Part shown: positions 53,270 through 63,200 of the stretch, piece after piece | Layout: every line of letters begins with the position of its first letter | How positions within the stretch are numbered: position 1 is the stretch's first letter | NCBI GenBank assembly: GCA_965223585.1 | Contig: CBDCWW010000023.1 | Coordinates: 186,001-250,000, forward strand | Direction of reading: 5' to 3' | DNA: 64,000 bases | Origin: CBDCVN01 sp965223585 | GTDB taxonomy: Bacteria; Deinococcota; Deinococci; Deinococcales; Trueperaceae | Made by a program: the position numbers and the translations under genes | Notes under the pieces: generated by a model | Told to the model about the DNA's origin: nothing | Databases searched by the model: none | Seen by the model: the letters and a program-made list of their open reading frames with translations, nothing else

Positions 53270-54385
53270 ATGAAACGTATTTGTGTTGCTTTTGGCACAC
53301 GTCCTGAAGCTTCTAAAATGGCCCCTGTAATCTACGCACTTCAAGAGCAAGAGGGCCTCGAGCCAGTAATACTTGTTACCGGACAACATCGTGAACAACT
53401 TGATAGTATGCTCGAGCTATTCCAATTAAAACCACATGCTGACCTTAAAGTAATGCGTGAGCGCCAAGGCTTACCTGAGTTGCTGGCCAACATAGTGCCA
53501 AAGGCTTCTCGAACTCTTAAAGAACTCGAATTAGATTACGTCCTTGTACATGGCGATACTTTAAGCACTTTTGCTGTTGCTCTAGCAAGTTACTTTGAAA
53601 ATATTCCTGTAGCTCATGTAGAAGCAGGTTTGCGCTCCTTTAATTTACAAGAACCTTTCCCAGAGGAAGCTAACAGGCGCTTAACCGATGTTATAACTGA
53701 TTTAGACTTGCCTCCAACACCTTTAGCTAAAGAAAACCTTTTACGTGAAGGTAAATGTGAAACCAAAATGGTGGTAACTGGTAATACAGCTGTAGATGCA
53801 GTGCATTATGTTATTAAGAAGGCTGTATTACCTAAACATCTACCCCAGAAAAACCTTATAGCCATCACTATGCACCGCCGTGAGAATTTGCTAGTCATGC
53901 CAGAATTGGCCAGAGCACTTACCAAATTGGCAGAAGCTCATCCTAGATTTACCTTTGTTTACCCTGTTCACCTAAACCCTGCTGTGCGTGAAATTATTTA
54001 CCCTATTATGCAAGGAGTTAGCAATATTATTCTTGATGAACCTTATGATTACACTGCTATGCTAGCCTTGTTAAAGGGTTCTGAACTAATTATTACTGAT
54101 TCGGGTGGGATTCAAGAAGAAGGTACTGCTTTAAATAAGCCTGTGATAGTTTTGCGTAATGTTACTGAAAGGCCTGAAGGTTTGGCTGCTGGCACTCTTA
54201 AGTTAGCAGGTAATGACCCTAAAAAAGTAATAGATACGATTGATCACTTACTTAAAGATGAAACTGCAAGGAAAAAAATGTACTCTGAGAAGAACCCTTA
54301 TGGCGATGGTAAGGCAGGTGAGAGGATTGCTCAAGCTGTAGCATGGCGATTTGGTCTAGCTAAGCGCCCTCAAGATTGGTGTTAG
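53270..54385 (+). CDS. wecB: UDP-N-acetylglucosamine 2-epimerase (non-hydrolysing)
   Basis: 371 residues. Interconverts UDP-GlcNAc and UDP-ManNAc for cell-surface polysaccharide. Family motifs: AFGTRPEASKMAPVIYALQ, VTGQHREQL, VLVHGDTLSTFAVALA, VAHVEAGLRSF, EEANRRLTDVITDL, TMHRRENL, YPVHLNPAVRE, EPYDYTAMLAL and ITDSGGIQEEG. Complete, with ATG preceded by a weak TTAGGTG. Followed after 1 bp by a sulfotransferase gene. Its 3' end is partly duplicated at 55336-55442. Confidence 0.95.
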   Translation: MKRICVAFGTRPEASKMAPVIYALQEQEGLEPVILVTGQHREQLDSMLELFQLKPHADLKVMRERQGLPELLANIVPKASRTLKELELDYVLVHGDTLSTFAVALASYFENIPVAHVEAGLRSFNLQEPFPEEANRRLTDVITDLDLPPTPLAKENLLREGKCETKMVVTGNTAVDAVHYVIKKAVLPKHLPQKNLIAITMHRRENLLVMPELARALTKLAEAHPRFTFVYPVHLNPAVREIIYPIMQGVSNIILDEPYDYTAMLALLKGSELIITDSGGIQEEGTALNKPVIVLRNVTERPEGLAAGTLKLAGNDPKKVIDTIDHLLKDETARKKMYSEKNPYGDGKAGERIAQAVAWRFGLAKRPQDWC

Positions 54386-54386
54386 T

Positions 54387-55316
54387 GTGGTTAAAGTCTA
54401 TCTTCATATTGGTACGCATAAAACAGGAACAACCTCCATTCAAAGGTTTTTGACCTCCAATAGAGACAAATTGTTAGATCTGGGCTATCTTTATCCTTTG
54501 TCAGGTAAGCCAAAAGCTCTCTCAATTGCTCAACACAAATTATCTTGGGGAGTGATGCAAAAAAAAAGATTTAGAAGAGTTACAGGTAAGTGGGAAGACC
54601 TTGGTCAAGAGTGGGGAAATCTTCATGAGGAAATAGCTCGGGAAAAGAAAGAGAATGTTATTATTAGTGCAGAGGACTTCAGTAACCTAAATGCTAAAAC
54701 AATAAATGCCTTAAAAAAACATTTGTCAAGGTATGATACTAAAATTGTTATTTACCTAAGAAGGCAGGATGAGTTTTTCCTATCATTATATGCCACAGTA
54801 TTAAAAGGGGGATTTTATAAACCTATAGAGGAGTATATTAGACTAAAAAGGCATAGAGGTGATTACTATACTTTTCTTGGAATTTGGAGTAAAGCTTTTG
54901 GTAAAGAGAACCTTCTGATTAGAACCTATGAAAAGTCAGAAATAAAGCAAGGGCTTATTTTCAATTTCTTAGAAACCATTGGATTGAGTGATTATGCTCA
55001 GGATTTAGAAGAGTTTAAGCGTATAGCTAATATCCGCCCAAACGAAAAAACCTTAAAACTTTTACGCCGTTTAAACTGGCTTACTAGAAAAAAAATGTTT
55101 CTGCCTCAACATAAATGTAGACAACTCTATATAAAAAGACTAATACACCCTAAGTCACAAAAGTTTATTGCAAAGGTGCCTGATTTTATAATAGGTAAAG
55201 AAATACTTTCTGTGGAAGCTCGAGTTGCTTTTTTAGCTGAATTTGAGGAAATAAATAGCAAAGTTGCTATAGAGTACCTAGGGCGTCAAGATGGCAAATT
55301 GTTTTATAACTCATAA
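54387..55316 (+). CDS. Sulfotransferase-like protein 1
   Basis: 309 residues, GTG start directly after wecB, so translationally coupled. The N-terminal P-loop-like PAPS-binding segment is YLHIGTHKTGTTSIQRFL, and the 3'-phosphate loop is IVIYLRRQDEFFLSLY. Both are typical of cytosolic or carbohydrate sulfotransferases, which sulfate sugars using PAPS. The C-terminus is basic and helical (KTLKLLRRLNWLTRKKMFLP). Location with wecA/wecB-type genes suggests modification of a surface glycan, which is inference. A tandem paralogue follows. Confidence 0.82.
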   Translation: MVKVYLHIGTHKTGTTSIQRFLTSNRDKLLDLGYLYPLSGKPKALSIAQHKLSWGVMQKKRFRRVTGKWEDLGQEWGNLHEEIAREKKENVIISAEDFSNLNAKTINALKKHLSRYDTKIVIYLRRQDEFFLSLYATVLKGGFYKPIEEYIRLKRHRGDYYTFLGIWSKAFGKENLLIRTYEKSEIKQGLIFNFLETIGLSDYAQDLEEFKRIANIRPNEKTLKLLRRLNWLTRKKMFLPQHKCRQLYIKRLIHPKSQKFIAKVPDFIIGKEILSVEARVAFLAEFEEINSKVAIEYLGRQDGKLFYNS

Positions 55317-55335
55317 AAATTGTAAGGCAAAAATT

Positions 55336-55442
55336 AACTCTGAAAGAACCTCTTACAGTAATGATAAAGTAGGTGAGAGAAATGCTAAAGCTGTAGAGTG
55401 GCAATGTGTTTTGACAAAGCACTCTCAAGATTGATGTTTAGT
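55336..55442 (+). pseudogene. Duplicated wecB 3'-end remnant
   Basis: AGGTGAGAG, AAAGCTGTAG, AGTGGC and CTCAAGATTG-TG appear in the same order as the last 110 bp of wecB (54276-54385), with substitutions and indels, directly before the second sulfotransferase. It marks the edge of a tandem duplication. Confidence 0.8.
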
Positions 55443-56363
55443 GTGGTCAAGATCTATCTTCATATTGGCACACATAAAACAGGAACAACCTCCATTCAAA
55501 AATTCCTAGATTGTAATAGAAACAAACTGCTAGATTTAGACTATCTTTATCCTTTATCCGGCAGGCCAAAGACCCTTTCAATCGCTCAGCATAGGTTACC
55601 TTGGGGAGTTAGGCGAGAAAAAAAATTTAGAGGTAAGTGGGAAGATATAGGTCAAGAATGGGTAAAGCTTCATGAAGAAATAGCTCAGGAAAAGAAGGAA
55701 AATGTTGTAGTCAGTGCAGAGGATTTCAGTAGCTTAAATGCTAAAAGAATAGCCATTTTAAAAAAACACTTATCAAGATATAACACTAAAATTGTTATTT
55801 ACCTAAGAAAGCAGGATGAGTTTTTCCTGTCGTTATACGCACAAGTACTAAAGACAGGTTTCTACAAATCCATAGAAGAATACATTAAATTAGAACGGCA
55901 TAGAGGCAATTACTATGCTTTTCTTGAACCTTGGAGTAAAGCTTTTGGAAAAGAAAATATTGTGATTAAAGTATACGAAAAGTCACAAATAAAGCAGAGG
56001 TTAATTCCTAGTTTTGTAGAAGCTATTGGGTTAGGTGCTCATCTAAATGAATTAGAACAGCTCAATGAAATGGCTAACACTAGTCCAAACGAAAAAACCT
56101 TGAAATTTTTACGCTTTTTAAACTGGCTTGCTAGAAAAGAAATGCTATTGCCCCCACACAAGCGTAAACAACACTACATAAAAAGACTAATAAATCCTAA
56201 GTCACAAAAATTTATTGCAAAAATACCTAGCTTCATAATAAGTAAAGAAGTACTTTCTTTGGAAGCTCGAGCTTCTCTTTTAGCTGAGTTTGAAGAAACA
56301 AATAGGAAAGTTGCTATAGAATATTTAGGTCGTCAGGATGGCAAATTGTTTTATAATTCATAA
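55443..56363 (+). CDS. Sulfotransferase-like protein 2
   Basis: 306 residues from GTG at 55443. The longer frame from 55398 runs through the wecB remnant and is not homologous to anything, while GTG-GTC-AAG aligns with the start of copy 1. PAPS loops YLHIGTHKTGTTSIQKFL and IVIYLRKQDEFFLSLY are conserved. The closing IEYLGRQDGKLFYNS is identical to copy 1. The central region has diverged (for example GRPKTLSIAQHRLPWG against GKPKALSIAQHKLSWG), so the duplication is not very recent and specificity may differ. Confidence 0.82.
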   Translation: MVKIYLHIGTHKTGTTSIQKFLDCNRNKLLDLDYLYPLSGRPKTLSIAQHRLPWGVRREKKFRGKWEDIGQEWVKLHEEIAQEKKENVVVSAEDFSSLNAKRIAILKKHLSRYNTKIVIYLRKQDEFFLSLYAQVLKTGFYKSIEEYIKLERHRGNYYAFLEPWSKAFGKENIVIKVYEKSQIKQRLIPSFVEAIGLGAHLNELEQLNEMANTSPNEKTLKFLRFLNWLARKEMLLPPHKRKQHYIKRLINPKSQKFIAKIPSFIISKEVLSLEARASLLAEFEETNRKVAIEYLGRQDGKLFYNS

Positions 56364-56390
56364 AAAAGATATACTTTATTATTACTATTG

Positions 56391-57024
56391 CTAACGATTA
56401 AACAGTTCGAGTATTTCTTCTGGCAACCATTGTGTGGCTAACTCTGGAAAGGCTGTAAGGGCAAAAGCTTTGGTAAAAATGTAGCTACTTCGGTTTAAGT
56501 AGTCCTCCCCTTTAGGATTTGTGTAAACCTCAATATACTTGTCAACTAAGTTTACAACCCAATACTCGGAAATTCCATGCTGTGCATAAAGAGGTTTTTT
56601 TCTATGGCGGTCATAGTTTAAGCTCGAGTCAGCAACTTCAACAACTAAGTAAACATCTTCAGGATAAAGGATGATCAAGATAAACTTTTCTTTTTAGAAT
56701 GCTAATATCAGGTAAAGGTAGATTCTTATCTTCTAGATCATGTGACAATCGTAAAGGGTTTTGTACACTAATCTTTGCATGTACCTGTAAAACTTGGCTA
56801 AATTTTTCAGCAAGCTCTGTGATTATGATTGCATGTGGAGCATTGGGAGGGGGCATAGGGATAATGTCTCCATTTATTAGTTCTACACGTTCTTTTATTA
56901 TGCCTGCTTTATCCATGGCAAGCAATTGAGAGTAATTTATTTTAAGAGTAGGCCTTACATCACTTTGTGATGATGTAATTGGCTTATTTTGTTTTTTAGA
57001 AAGTAAGGTTCTTTCTTGTAGCAT
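56391..57024 (-). pseudogene. Uma2 family (DUF820) endonuclease-like protein, frameshifted
   Basis: Two adjacent frames make one Uma2 protein. The first (56659-57024) has VELINGDIIPMPPPNAPH and LPLPDISILKRK. The second (56391-56678) continues PEDVYLVVEVADSSLNYDR and KKPLYAQHGISEYWVV. The junction near 56665 needs removal of one T in CATCCTTTATCCTGAAG to read HPYPEDV. The fold is a PD-(D/E)XK-like nuclease with D and E-V in the listed motifs. Single-base disruption means recent pseudogene or sequencing error. Confidence 0.85.
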
Positions 57025-57041
57025 ATTTTATTATATCTTCA

Positions 57042-58316
57042 CTAAAGTAACTTCAGTAAAACAGCAATTACTAACCCGATCATAGAAAGGGGAATTAAGC
57101 CTTTCCAACAAAGTTCCATCAATTGATCATCGCAGTATCTAGGCAGTGTAGCACGTACCCACATAATAAGCCATGCTATAATTGCTGTTTTAGCCAAAAA
57201 CCACAATAAACCATAGCTAGATGCTAGAAAGTATCCAAGCTGATTCAAAGTAGTATTTGCTGTACCTAGATTGCGCAAAACTTCGGCAAAATCCCAAATG
57301 CCTGCAAAAGGCTGTTGGTATCCCCCAAAAAATAAAGTAACCCCTAGTGCAGGTAGTAGGAAAAGCTCAGCAAATTCTGCTACAAAGAAAAAGCCAAAAC
57401 GCATTCCTGAATATTCAGTATGGAATCCTGCTACTAATTCTGATTCAGCTTCTGGTAAATCAAAAGGAGTCATTTTGATTTCAGCAAGGCTAGCAACTAG
57501 GTAAACAAAAGCAGATATAAACAGAGGAAAACAAGTCCAGTAAGAGTGCTGTGCTTCTACAATGCTTGCTAGATTAAGACTACCTACCCACACTGCTACA
57601 GTAAGTAATGAAATAGCTAAAGGGATTTCATAGCTAACTAGTTGAGCAGCTGCACGCAAACCTCCTAATAGACCATATTTGTTGTCTGTACTCCAGCCTG
57701 CTATTAAAACGCCGTATGCTCCAAGTGTGCCAGCAGCAATAATAAAAAGTAGGCCAACGTTTAAGTTGGCAAGCACCCACTGTGGTGCAAAAGGCAATAT
57801 TGCCATTAATAAGAAAGCAGAGATAAACACCATCATAGGAGCTATAGTGAATACCCAAGGGTCTGCTCGAGCTGGCCTAAAGTCTTCTTTAGAAACCAAC
57901 TTAAAAGCATCTGCTATAGTCTGAAAAGCTCCACCGGGGCCATTATGAAGGGGTCCATAACGATTTTGGACTAAGGCTAAATACTTTCGTAAAATTAAAA
58001 TTAAGATAAGGGCAGCAACAGCAATAACTAAAAAGCTAAGTAATGCTGCTAATGTGCCATAGATTATTAAGCCAAAAGATGTAAATTCACCTTCCTTGGC
58101 AAGGGGGGAGTTAGGTAGTTTAAAAACCCAAGGTAAAAACCCAAAAATAGTAACTAGAGTAGCTATCATAGCTATAAAAAGCAAGCTATAGCCAAAGATT
58201 GTGTAAAGGTTGTTTGGTTTAGTTGGATTGTAACCAGTTAATTTGGGTCTAAAGTGCCTATCTGGTGGTATAGGGATGGATTTTAGTTGGGGGATTTTTT
58301 CAGAGGTGGTTGACAT
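57042..58316 (-). CDS. nuoH: NADH-quinone oxidoreductase subunit H (orphan)
   Basis: 424 residues, eight or nine TM helices, membrane subunit at the quinone site of complex I. Motifs: QNRYGPLHNGPGGAFQTIADAFKL (positions 137-160), PFDLPEAESELVAGFHTEYSGM and FFVAEFAELFLLPALG. An N-terminal extension of about 60 residues with one more hydrophobic segment precedes the canonical start. No other nuo gene is nearby; the neighbours are a broken Uma2 gene and a restriction-modification remnant. Either complex I genes are dispersed or this is a translocated copy. Confidence 0.93.
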   Translation of the reverse strand: MSTTSEKIPQLKSIPIPPDRHFRPKLTGYNPTKPNNLYTIFGYSLLFIAMIATLVTIFGFLPWVFKLPNSPLAKEGEFTSFGLIIYGTLAALLSFLVIAVAALILILILRKYLALVQNRYGPLHNGPGGAFQTIADAFKLVSKEDFRPARADPWVFTIAPMMVFISAFLLMAILPFAPQWVLANLNVGLLFIIAAGTLGAYGVLIAGWSTDNKYGLLGGLRAAAQLVSYEIPLAISLLTVAVWVGSLNLASIVEAQHSYWTCFPLFISAFVYLVASLAEIKMTPFDLPEAESELVAGFHTEYSGMRFGFFFVAEFAELFLLPALGVTLFFGGYQQPFAGIWDFAEVLRNLGTANTTLNQLGYFLASSYGLLWFLAKTAIIAWLIMWVRATLPRYCDDQLMELCWKGLIPLSMIGLVIAVLLKLL

Positions 58317-58368
58317 GTGTTAATTACATCTTTCTGTTCAGGTGATAGATGGCATTTAGCCTATTGTG

Positions 58369-58827
58369 TTAATTGGCACGCCCTCTACCACTAGGCCACG
58401 AATCAAAAGGTAAATTGTCTTGACAAGGTTGTAGATGCTCTTTTTGGTAAACAAAGTTGTACCATACTAACTTTTCAGGGATTATTTCAGTAGCTTGAGA
58501 AGCTGATACTATTATACCAACACCACTCTGAGACAAAAAAGTTGCCAGTGATTGAAACCCTCTGTCATTTTCTACATGAGCTATAGCTTCTTTTAGAGAA
58601 TTACTGTCTTTATAAATTGTATGAAGATTAAAAATAATATAACGATACTGAAAGGCCATTTCCACCTTGGGTGAAACTATCCAGCCTCCTCCAAAAAACT
58701 TGGGAAGTGCTCCTAGAGTTTTTATATGTTGCTCAAATGCAAGCTCAGCAACCATGCCTCGAGCTTTATTATGAGTAAGGTAGGCCTGCAAGTAATTTAA
58801 TGCTACATCACGTTCAAAAAAAGTCAT
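58369..58827 (-). CDS. Hypothetical protein, possible restriction endonuclease
   Basis: 152 residues, not recognised. Features: a helical N-terminus with RGMVAELAFEQHIKTL, a glycine-rich FFGGGWIVSPK, and FQYRYIIFNLHTIY; hydrophobic strands with a VSASQATEIIP segment follow. It starts 5 bp after the DNA methyltransferase stop, so it was probably co-expressed. That position and the E-x-K-poor alpha/beta pattern suggest a restriction enzyme or an associated protein, but no catalytic motif is evident. No clear SD before the ATG. Confidence 0.45.
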   Translation of the reverse strand: MTFFERDVALNYLQAYLTHNKARGMVAELAFEQHIKTLGALPKFFGGGWIVSPKVEMAFQYRYIIFNLHTIYKDSNSLKEAIAHVENDRGFQSLATFLSQSGVGIIVSASQATEIIPEKLVWYNFVYQKEHLQPCQDNLPFDSWPSGRGRAN

Positions 58828-58832
58828 TTTTG

Positions 58833-59844
58833 CTAAATGTTATCAAATAAAGAACTTTGTAAATTGGTTTTAGGAACATATTTGATTTTTCTAGGTGTGT
58901 TAAAGAGGGCTTGAACCATAGATTTAGCAATTGCTTGAACAACAGGAACCACTACAGAATTACCAAATTGTCTATAAGCTTGGGTGTCTGAGACAGGTAT
59001 CTGGAAACTTTCAGGAAACCCCATTAATCTTGCACATTCTCTAGGGGTTAAACGACGAGGATTCTTGCCCTCTTGCGGGATGAGTATTTCAGAGCCATCT
59101 TTATAATAACGTGCACTGAGAGTTCTTGTAATATCATTTAAATCAACTAGACCGTAGCCAAAACCATTTCCTTTAGCTTTATGTTTAGCAGCATAATTTT
59201 GTAAGTATTGCCATAGATGATTAGTTAGAGTGTACTTTTCTGATACTTTAGACTCTAAGATGTCACAAGTTTTTGGATGTAAGTTGGGCAATTCAGGGAA
59301 GCAGAAATCTAAAGGTTCTTTGAATCCTACAATAAAGATACGCTTTCTATTCTGTGGCACAACCTGCCTAGCATCTAATACTTTATAATAAAGTGCATAG
59401 CCCAATTCTTGTTCTAAAGTCCAGCATATGGTCTTGAAGGTATGTCCACGATTGTGATTTTGCAAATTCTTCACATTTTCTAATAAAAAAGCTTTAGGTT
59501 GTTTTTCTTTATATGATACGAACAAGATCGAAAAAGAGTGTACCTTGTGTAGGATGGTCAAATCCGTGAGAATTCCCCAAAGCATTATTTTTGCTTACCC
59601 CTGCTATACTAAAAGGTTGGCAAGGGAAGCCTGCAGTTAAAATATCATGATCTGGAATGTCTTGTGCATTTATTTTGGTTATGTCGCCTTCAGGTTTGTG
59701 GGCGAAATTAGCTTCATAGGTTTGCTGGCTAAATTTATCCCATTCTGAAGCAAAAACGCACTTCCCACTAGTAGACTCAAAAGCAAGACGAAAACCACCA
59801 ATACCTGCAAAAAGATCAATAAAGTTAAAGCAGACTTTGTCCAT
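58833..59844 (-). pseudogene. C5 cytosine DNA methyltransferase (Dcm-like), frameshifted
   Basis: The first frame (59509-59844) carries motif I DLFAGIGGFRLAF, motif II-III SEWDKF and motif IV ILTAGFPCQPFSIAG with the catalytic Cys. The second frame (58833-59585) carries motif VI ENVKNL, motif VIII KRIFIVGF, and motifs IX-X RRLTPRECARLMGFP and YRQFGNSVVVPVVQAIA. Together they give a full-length enzyme of about 330 residues. One extra T at about 59512-59516 turns RIIKEKQ into RII-stop. The target recognition region (about 200-260) gives no site assignment. Either inactive or a sequencing artefact. Confidence 0.92.
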
Positions 59845-60209
59845 GTTTTATAGTGTTTCATCTAGCCACTAATTGTGGTCTAGGTTAAGTTCTGGTTTTA
59901 AATAAATTCCTGTAACGGAAAACCAACTTTTGTGCTTCAGTATACTTTTCTAAACTTGCTAAAGCAAGTATTCTATATTTTGAACACCAAATTAAGGTAC
60001 ATTAAAGATGCTGAAAAGCATTTGGAATTTTGAGGTATAAATATAAATTGAGTTAAGTCAAAGGAAGTAAGAAAGCTTGTCCTTAAGAAGTTTGAGTCAA
60101 AATTAGTAGAAGCTATTAAAGGTTTTGCTACTTTGCCTCATGATTATTACAATATTTGTTAGCTAATTAGAGCCTTTAAGTATTTTATGTTAAATTTTTA
60201 GGAGGTTTT
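59845..60209. other. Intergenic region upstream of nrdJ
   Basis: 365 bp. An open stretch at about 60054-60162 (KKFESKLVEAIKGFATLPHD) has no start and may be a gene remnant. The nrdJ SD AGGAGG lies at 60200-60205. A vitamin B12 riboswitch was looked for and not recognised. Confidence 0.4.
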
Positions 60210-63200
60210 GTGAGTGAATTAGTAACTGATGTGTCAAGGCAATTAGCTCATTTTGATGCTAATGCTGTAAGCATTGCCAAGAGGCAGTATTTTCAAGAAG
60301 GCGATAAAAGCATTGCTGACATGTTTCGCCGTGTGGCGCGTTGGGTGGCTAGCCCTGAAAAAACAGATGAATATCAATCTGTTTATGAAAAACTATTTTT
60401 TGAGTTAATGCTTAATAAACGTTTTTGTCCGGGGGGTAGAGTATTAGCAGGAGCTAATACTTCCCATGGGAATGTATTAAATTGCTTTGTTCAAGACGGT
60501 AGCCCTAAAGAAGAAGGTACAAATGCTTGGGTCATGCAGCTTGCTACTAAGTTAGCTCTTGTCACCAAAGTTGGCGGTGGTAATGGTTTGTGTCTTGATC
60601 CTATTAGCCCAAAGCACACTTTTAAAGGAAAGTGTGGTCAGCTTTATTTAACCATCTCACCTAGCCATCCTGATTACGCCAAAGTACAAACAGGTACTTA
60701 TATGGATCTAGTAAGGGGAAAATATGTAACCAAAGGTTATCGCTTTGCTACCTTTGTAGAATATGAAGATGTTTCACATTTACCAAAGGCTAAGCAAATA
60801 GGTGATTCTGTCGAAAATATTTGGCACAGTGCTAAAGAAATGGTTTATGAACTCCTAAATGGTCAGGATGTCTTACTTGACATAAGCCTTTTGAGGTCAG
60901 AAGGCACGCCTGTTAAAGGTAGTGGAGGTAGTAGTAGTGGCCCTTCATCCTTTGCTGTTGAAGTTTTTGATAATTTTGGTTATTGGGCTTCGCTTGGTGG
61001 AGCTGAGTATGCAGGGCCTGTAGCAACTTTGCGATATATATTTGCACCTACCTTAAGGGTAATAAGACAGGGAGGGACAAGACGTGGTGCGGGGATGGCC
61101 ACTATGTCAATAACAAACCCTAATGTTGCAGATTTTATTACCTGCAAGGATTTGGACCGTGAGCAAGCTGAAGGAGATATAAGCACTTTTAATATCTCTG
61201 TGCTGGTTTCTGATGAGTTCATGGAAACTAGTAGGAATAAGGCTGATGGTATTCTTTATGATATAGCTGAACACGCACACTCCACAGGTGAGCCCGGTGT
61301 TATTTTTATAGATAGAATCAATGAACATAATGCGATGCTAGACACTTTAGGAGCAATAAAAAGTACCAACCCTTGTGTTACAGCAGACACTTGGATTATG
61401 ACTCATTTAGGTGCAAGACAGGTTAAAGGACTGATTAATATACCCTTCTGTGTGCCAGTAGATGGTCAAGGTTACCGTTCTGAAGGATTTTGGTCAACAG
61501 GTACTAAACCAGTATACAGATTAAAAACTAAACAGGGTTTTGAGCTTTGTTTAACAGGTAATCATAAACTTAAAAAGGTTACTAAGTATACTCGCTACAA
61601 GCAAGATACTACTTGGGTAGAGGTATCTAACTTAAATAAAGGTGATTTTATCTCACTTAGTAATCACCGTGAGGGATTATATTGGGGTGGGGTTGGATGC
61701 TTTGAGGAAGGATGGCTTTTAGGATGCTTAATTGGTGATGGTACATTTGCCTCAGAAAAAAACAAATCAGATAGGGCACATTTAGATTTTTGGGGTCAGC
61801 AGGCCGAAAGTATGGCAGGGCTTGCTCTAGAACGGATCAGGAAATTTTGTGTAGCACGTTCTGATTTGAAAGTTAAAAGTCAATTTCAAGAAGGTAAGTT
61901 TCGTGTTGGGGGTACTGGACTAGCAAATTTGGCTGCTAGATTTGATGTTTATCACGGCAATAAGGTAGTCACTGATAAAATAGAAGAAGCGAGCAAGGAT
62001 TTCTATCTTGGGTTTTTACGTGGTTTCTTTGATGCAGATGGCTCAGTTCAAGGAACGCAAGCTAAGGGTATTTCTGTGCGCCTTGCGCAATCAAATCTTA
62101 ATACACTAAAGCGAGTACAGCGTATGCTTGCTAGGCTTGGTATCATCTCCAACTTATATGAGAATCGCCGTGAAGCAGGTTATCGTTCTTTACCTGATGG
62201 GCATGGAGGGCATAAAGATTATTATACTAAGGCGCAGCATGAGCTAATAATTGCTAAAGATAATCTTCCTATATTTGCAGAACTTATTAATTTTGAAGAT
62301 AAAGTAAAGAAAGAGAGATTAACGGATTCACTAGCTTCTTATAAACGAACCCTAAATCGTGAGCGTTTTATTGATGAGATTGTTTCCATTGACTTAGAAG
62401 GAAAAAAAGAAGTTTTTGATGCTACAGTTGATTTAGTACACGAATTTGATGCTAATGGTATATCCGCTCATAATTGTGGGGAAATACCGTTGTATGCGGG
62501 AGAGCCTTGTGATTTAGGAGCTATGAACTTAGCTGCTTATGTTAAGAACAAGGAATTTGATTTTGATAGCTTTAATAAAGATGTAAAAGTAGCTATTCGC
62601 TTTTTGGATAATGTTTTAGAAGTTAACAACTTTGCTTTAGAAGACAATCGTGAAATGTCTATGCGACTTAGAAGACTTGGCTTAGGTGTAATGGGTTTGG
62701 CTGATGCACTTATTAAAATGGGACAGCGTTATGATAGTGAGCAAGGTCGCAAGTTAGTAACAGATATGATTACAGCTTTGCGTGATAGTGCTCATGAAGC
62801 CAGTAAAGAATTAGCTGAGGAGCGTAGTCTTTTTCCTGACTTTGAAAAGAGTGATCTTAAAGAAAAACGTCGTAATGTTGCTGTGTTGACTACAGCTCCG
62901 ACTGGGACAACATCTATGGTTATGGGTGTTTCCAGTGGGATTGAGCCCGTTTTCGCTCCCTTTATTTATCGTAAAGTTGGTAGTGATTACATGCCTATGA
63001 TAGCTCCACTGTTTGAAGAGCTTTTAGAATTACATGAACCTCACCCTAGTTATGAACTTGAAGGTAAGTGGCATTGGGATAAAGTAGTAAAAGCCATACA
63101 GGACAATCATGGTAGTGTACAAAATTTAGATTTTGTTCCTAAGGTTGTTAAAGATGTTTTCCTTTGTGCGCACGATGTTAACCCTGAAGACCATGTGCGT

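Noticed and set aside
55398..55442. Upstream ATG start for the second sulfotransferase
   Set aside because: The extra 15 residues are an out-of-frame translation of the wecB remnant; the GTG at 55443 aligns with the paralogue's start.
59509..59585. Programmed ribosomal frameshift in the DNA methyltransferase
   Set aside because: No slippery heptamer with a downstream structure is evident, and programmed shifts are not known in this family; mutation or sequencing error is simpler.
58758..59844. The frameshifted methyltransferase as the cause of CTCGAG enrichment
   Set aside because: Tempting because both are in the window, but the recognition region gives no site and enrichment of a restriction target would be unexpected; left as an open question.
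59845..60209. Cobalamin riboswitch upstream of the B12-dependent reductase
   Set aside because: The region is short and AT-rich and shows no B12-box-like sequence or paired long stems by eye.
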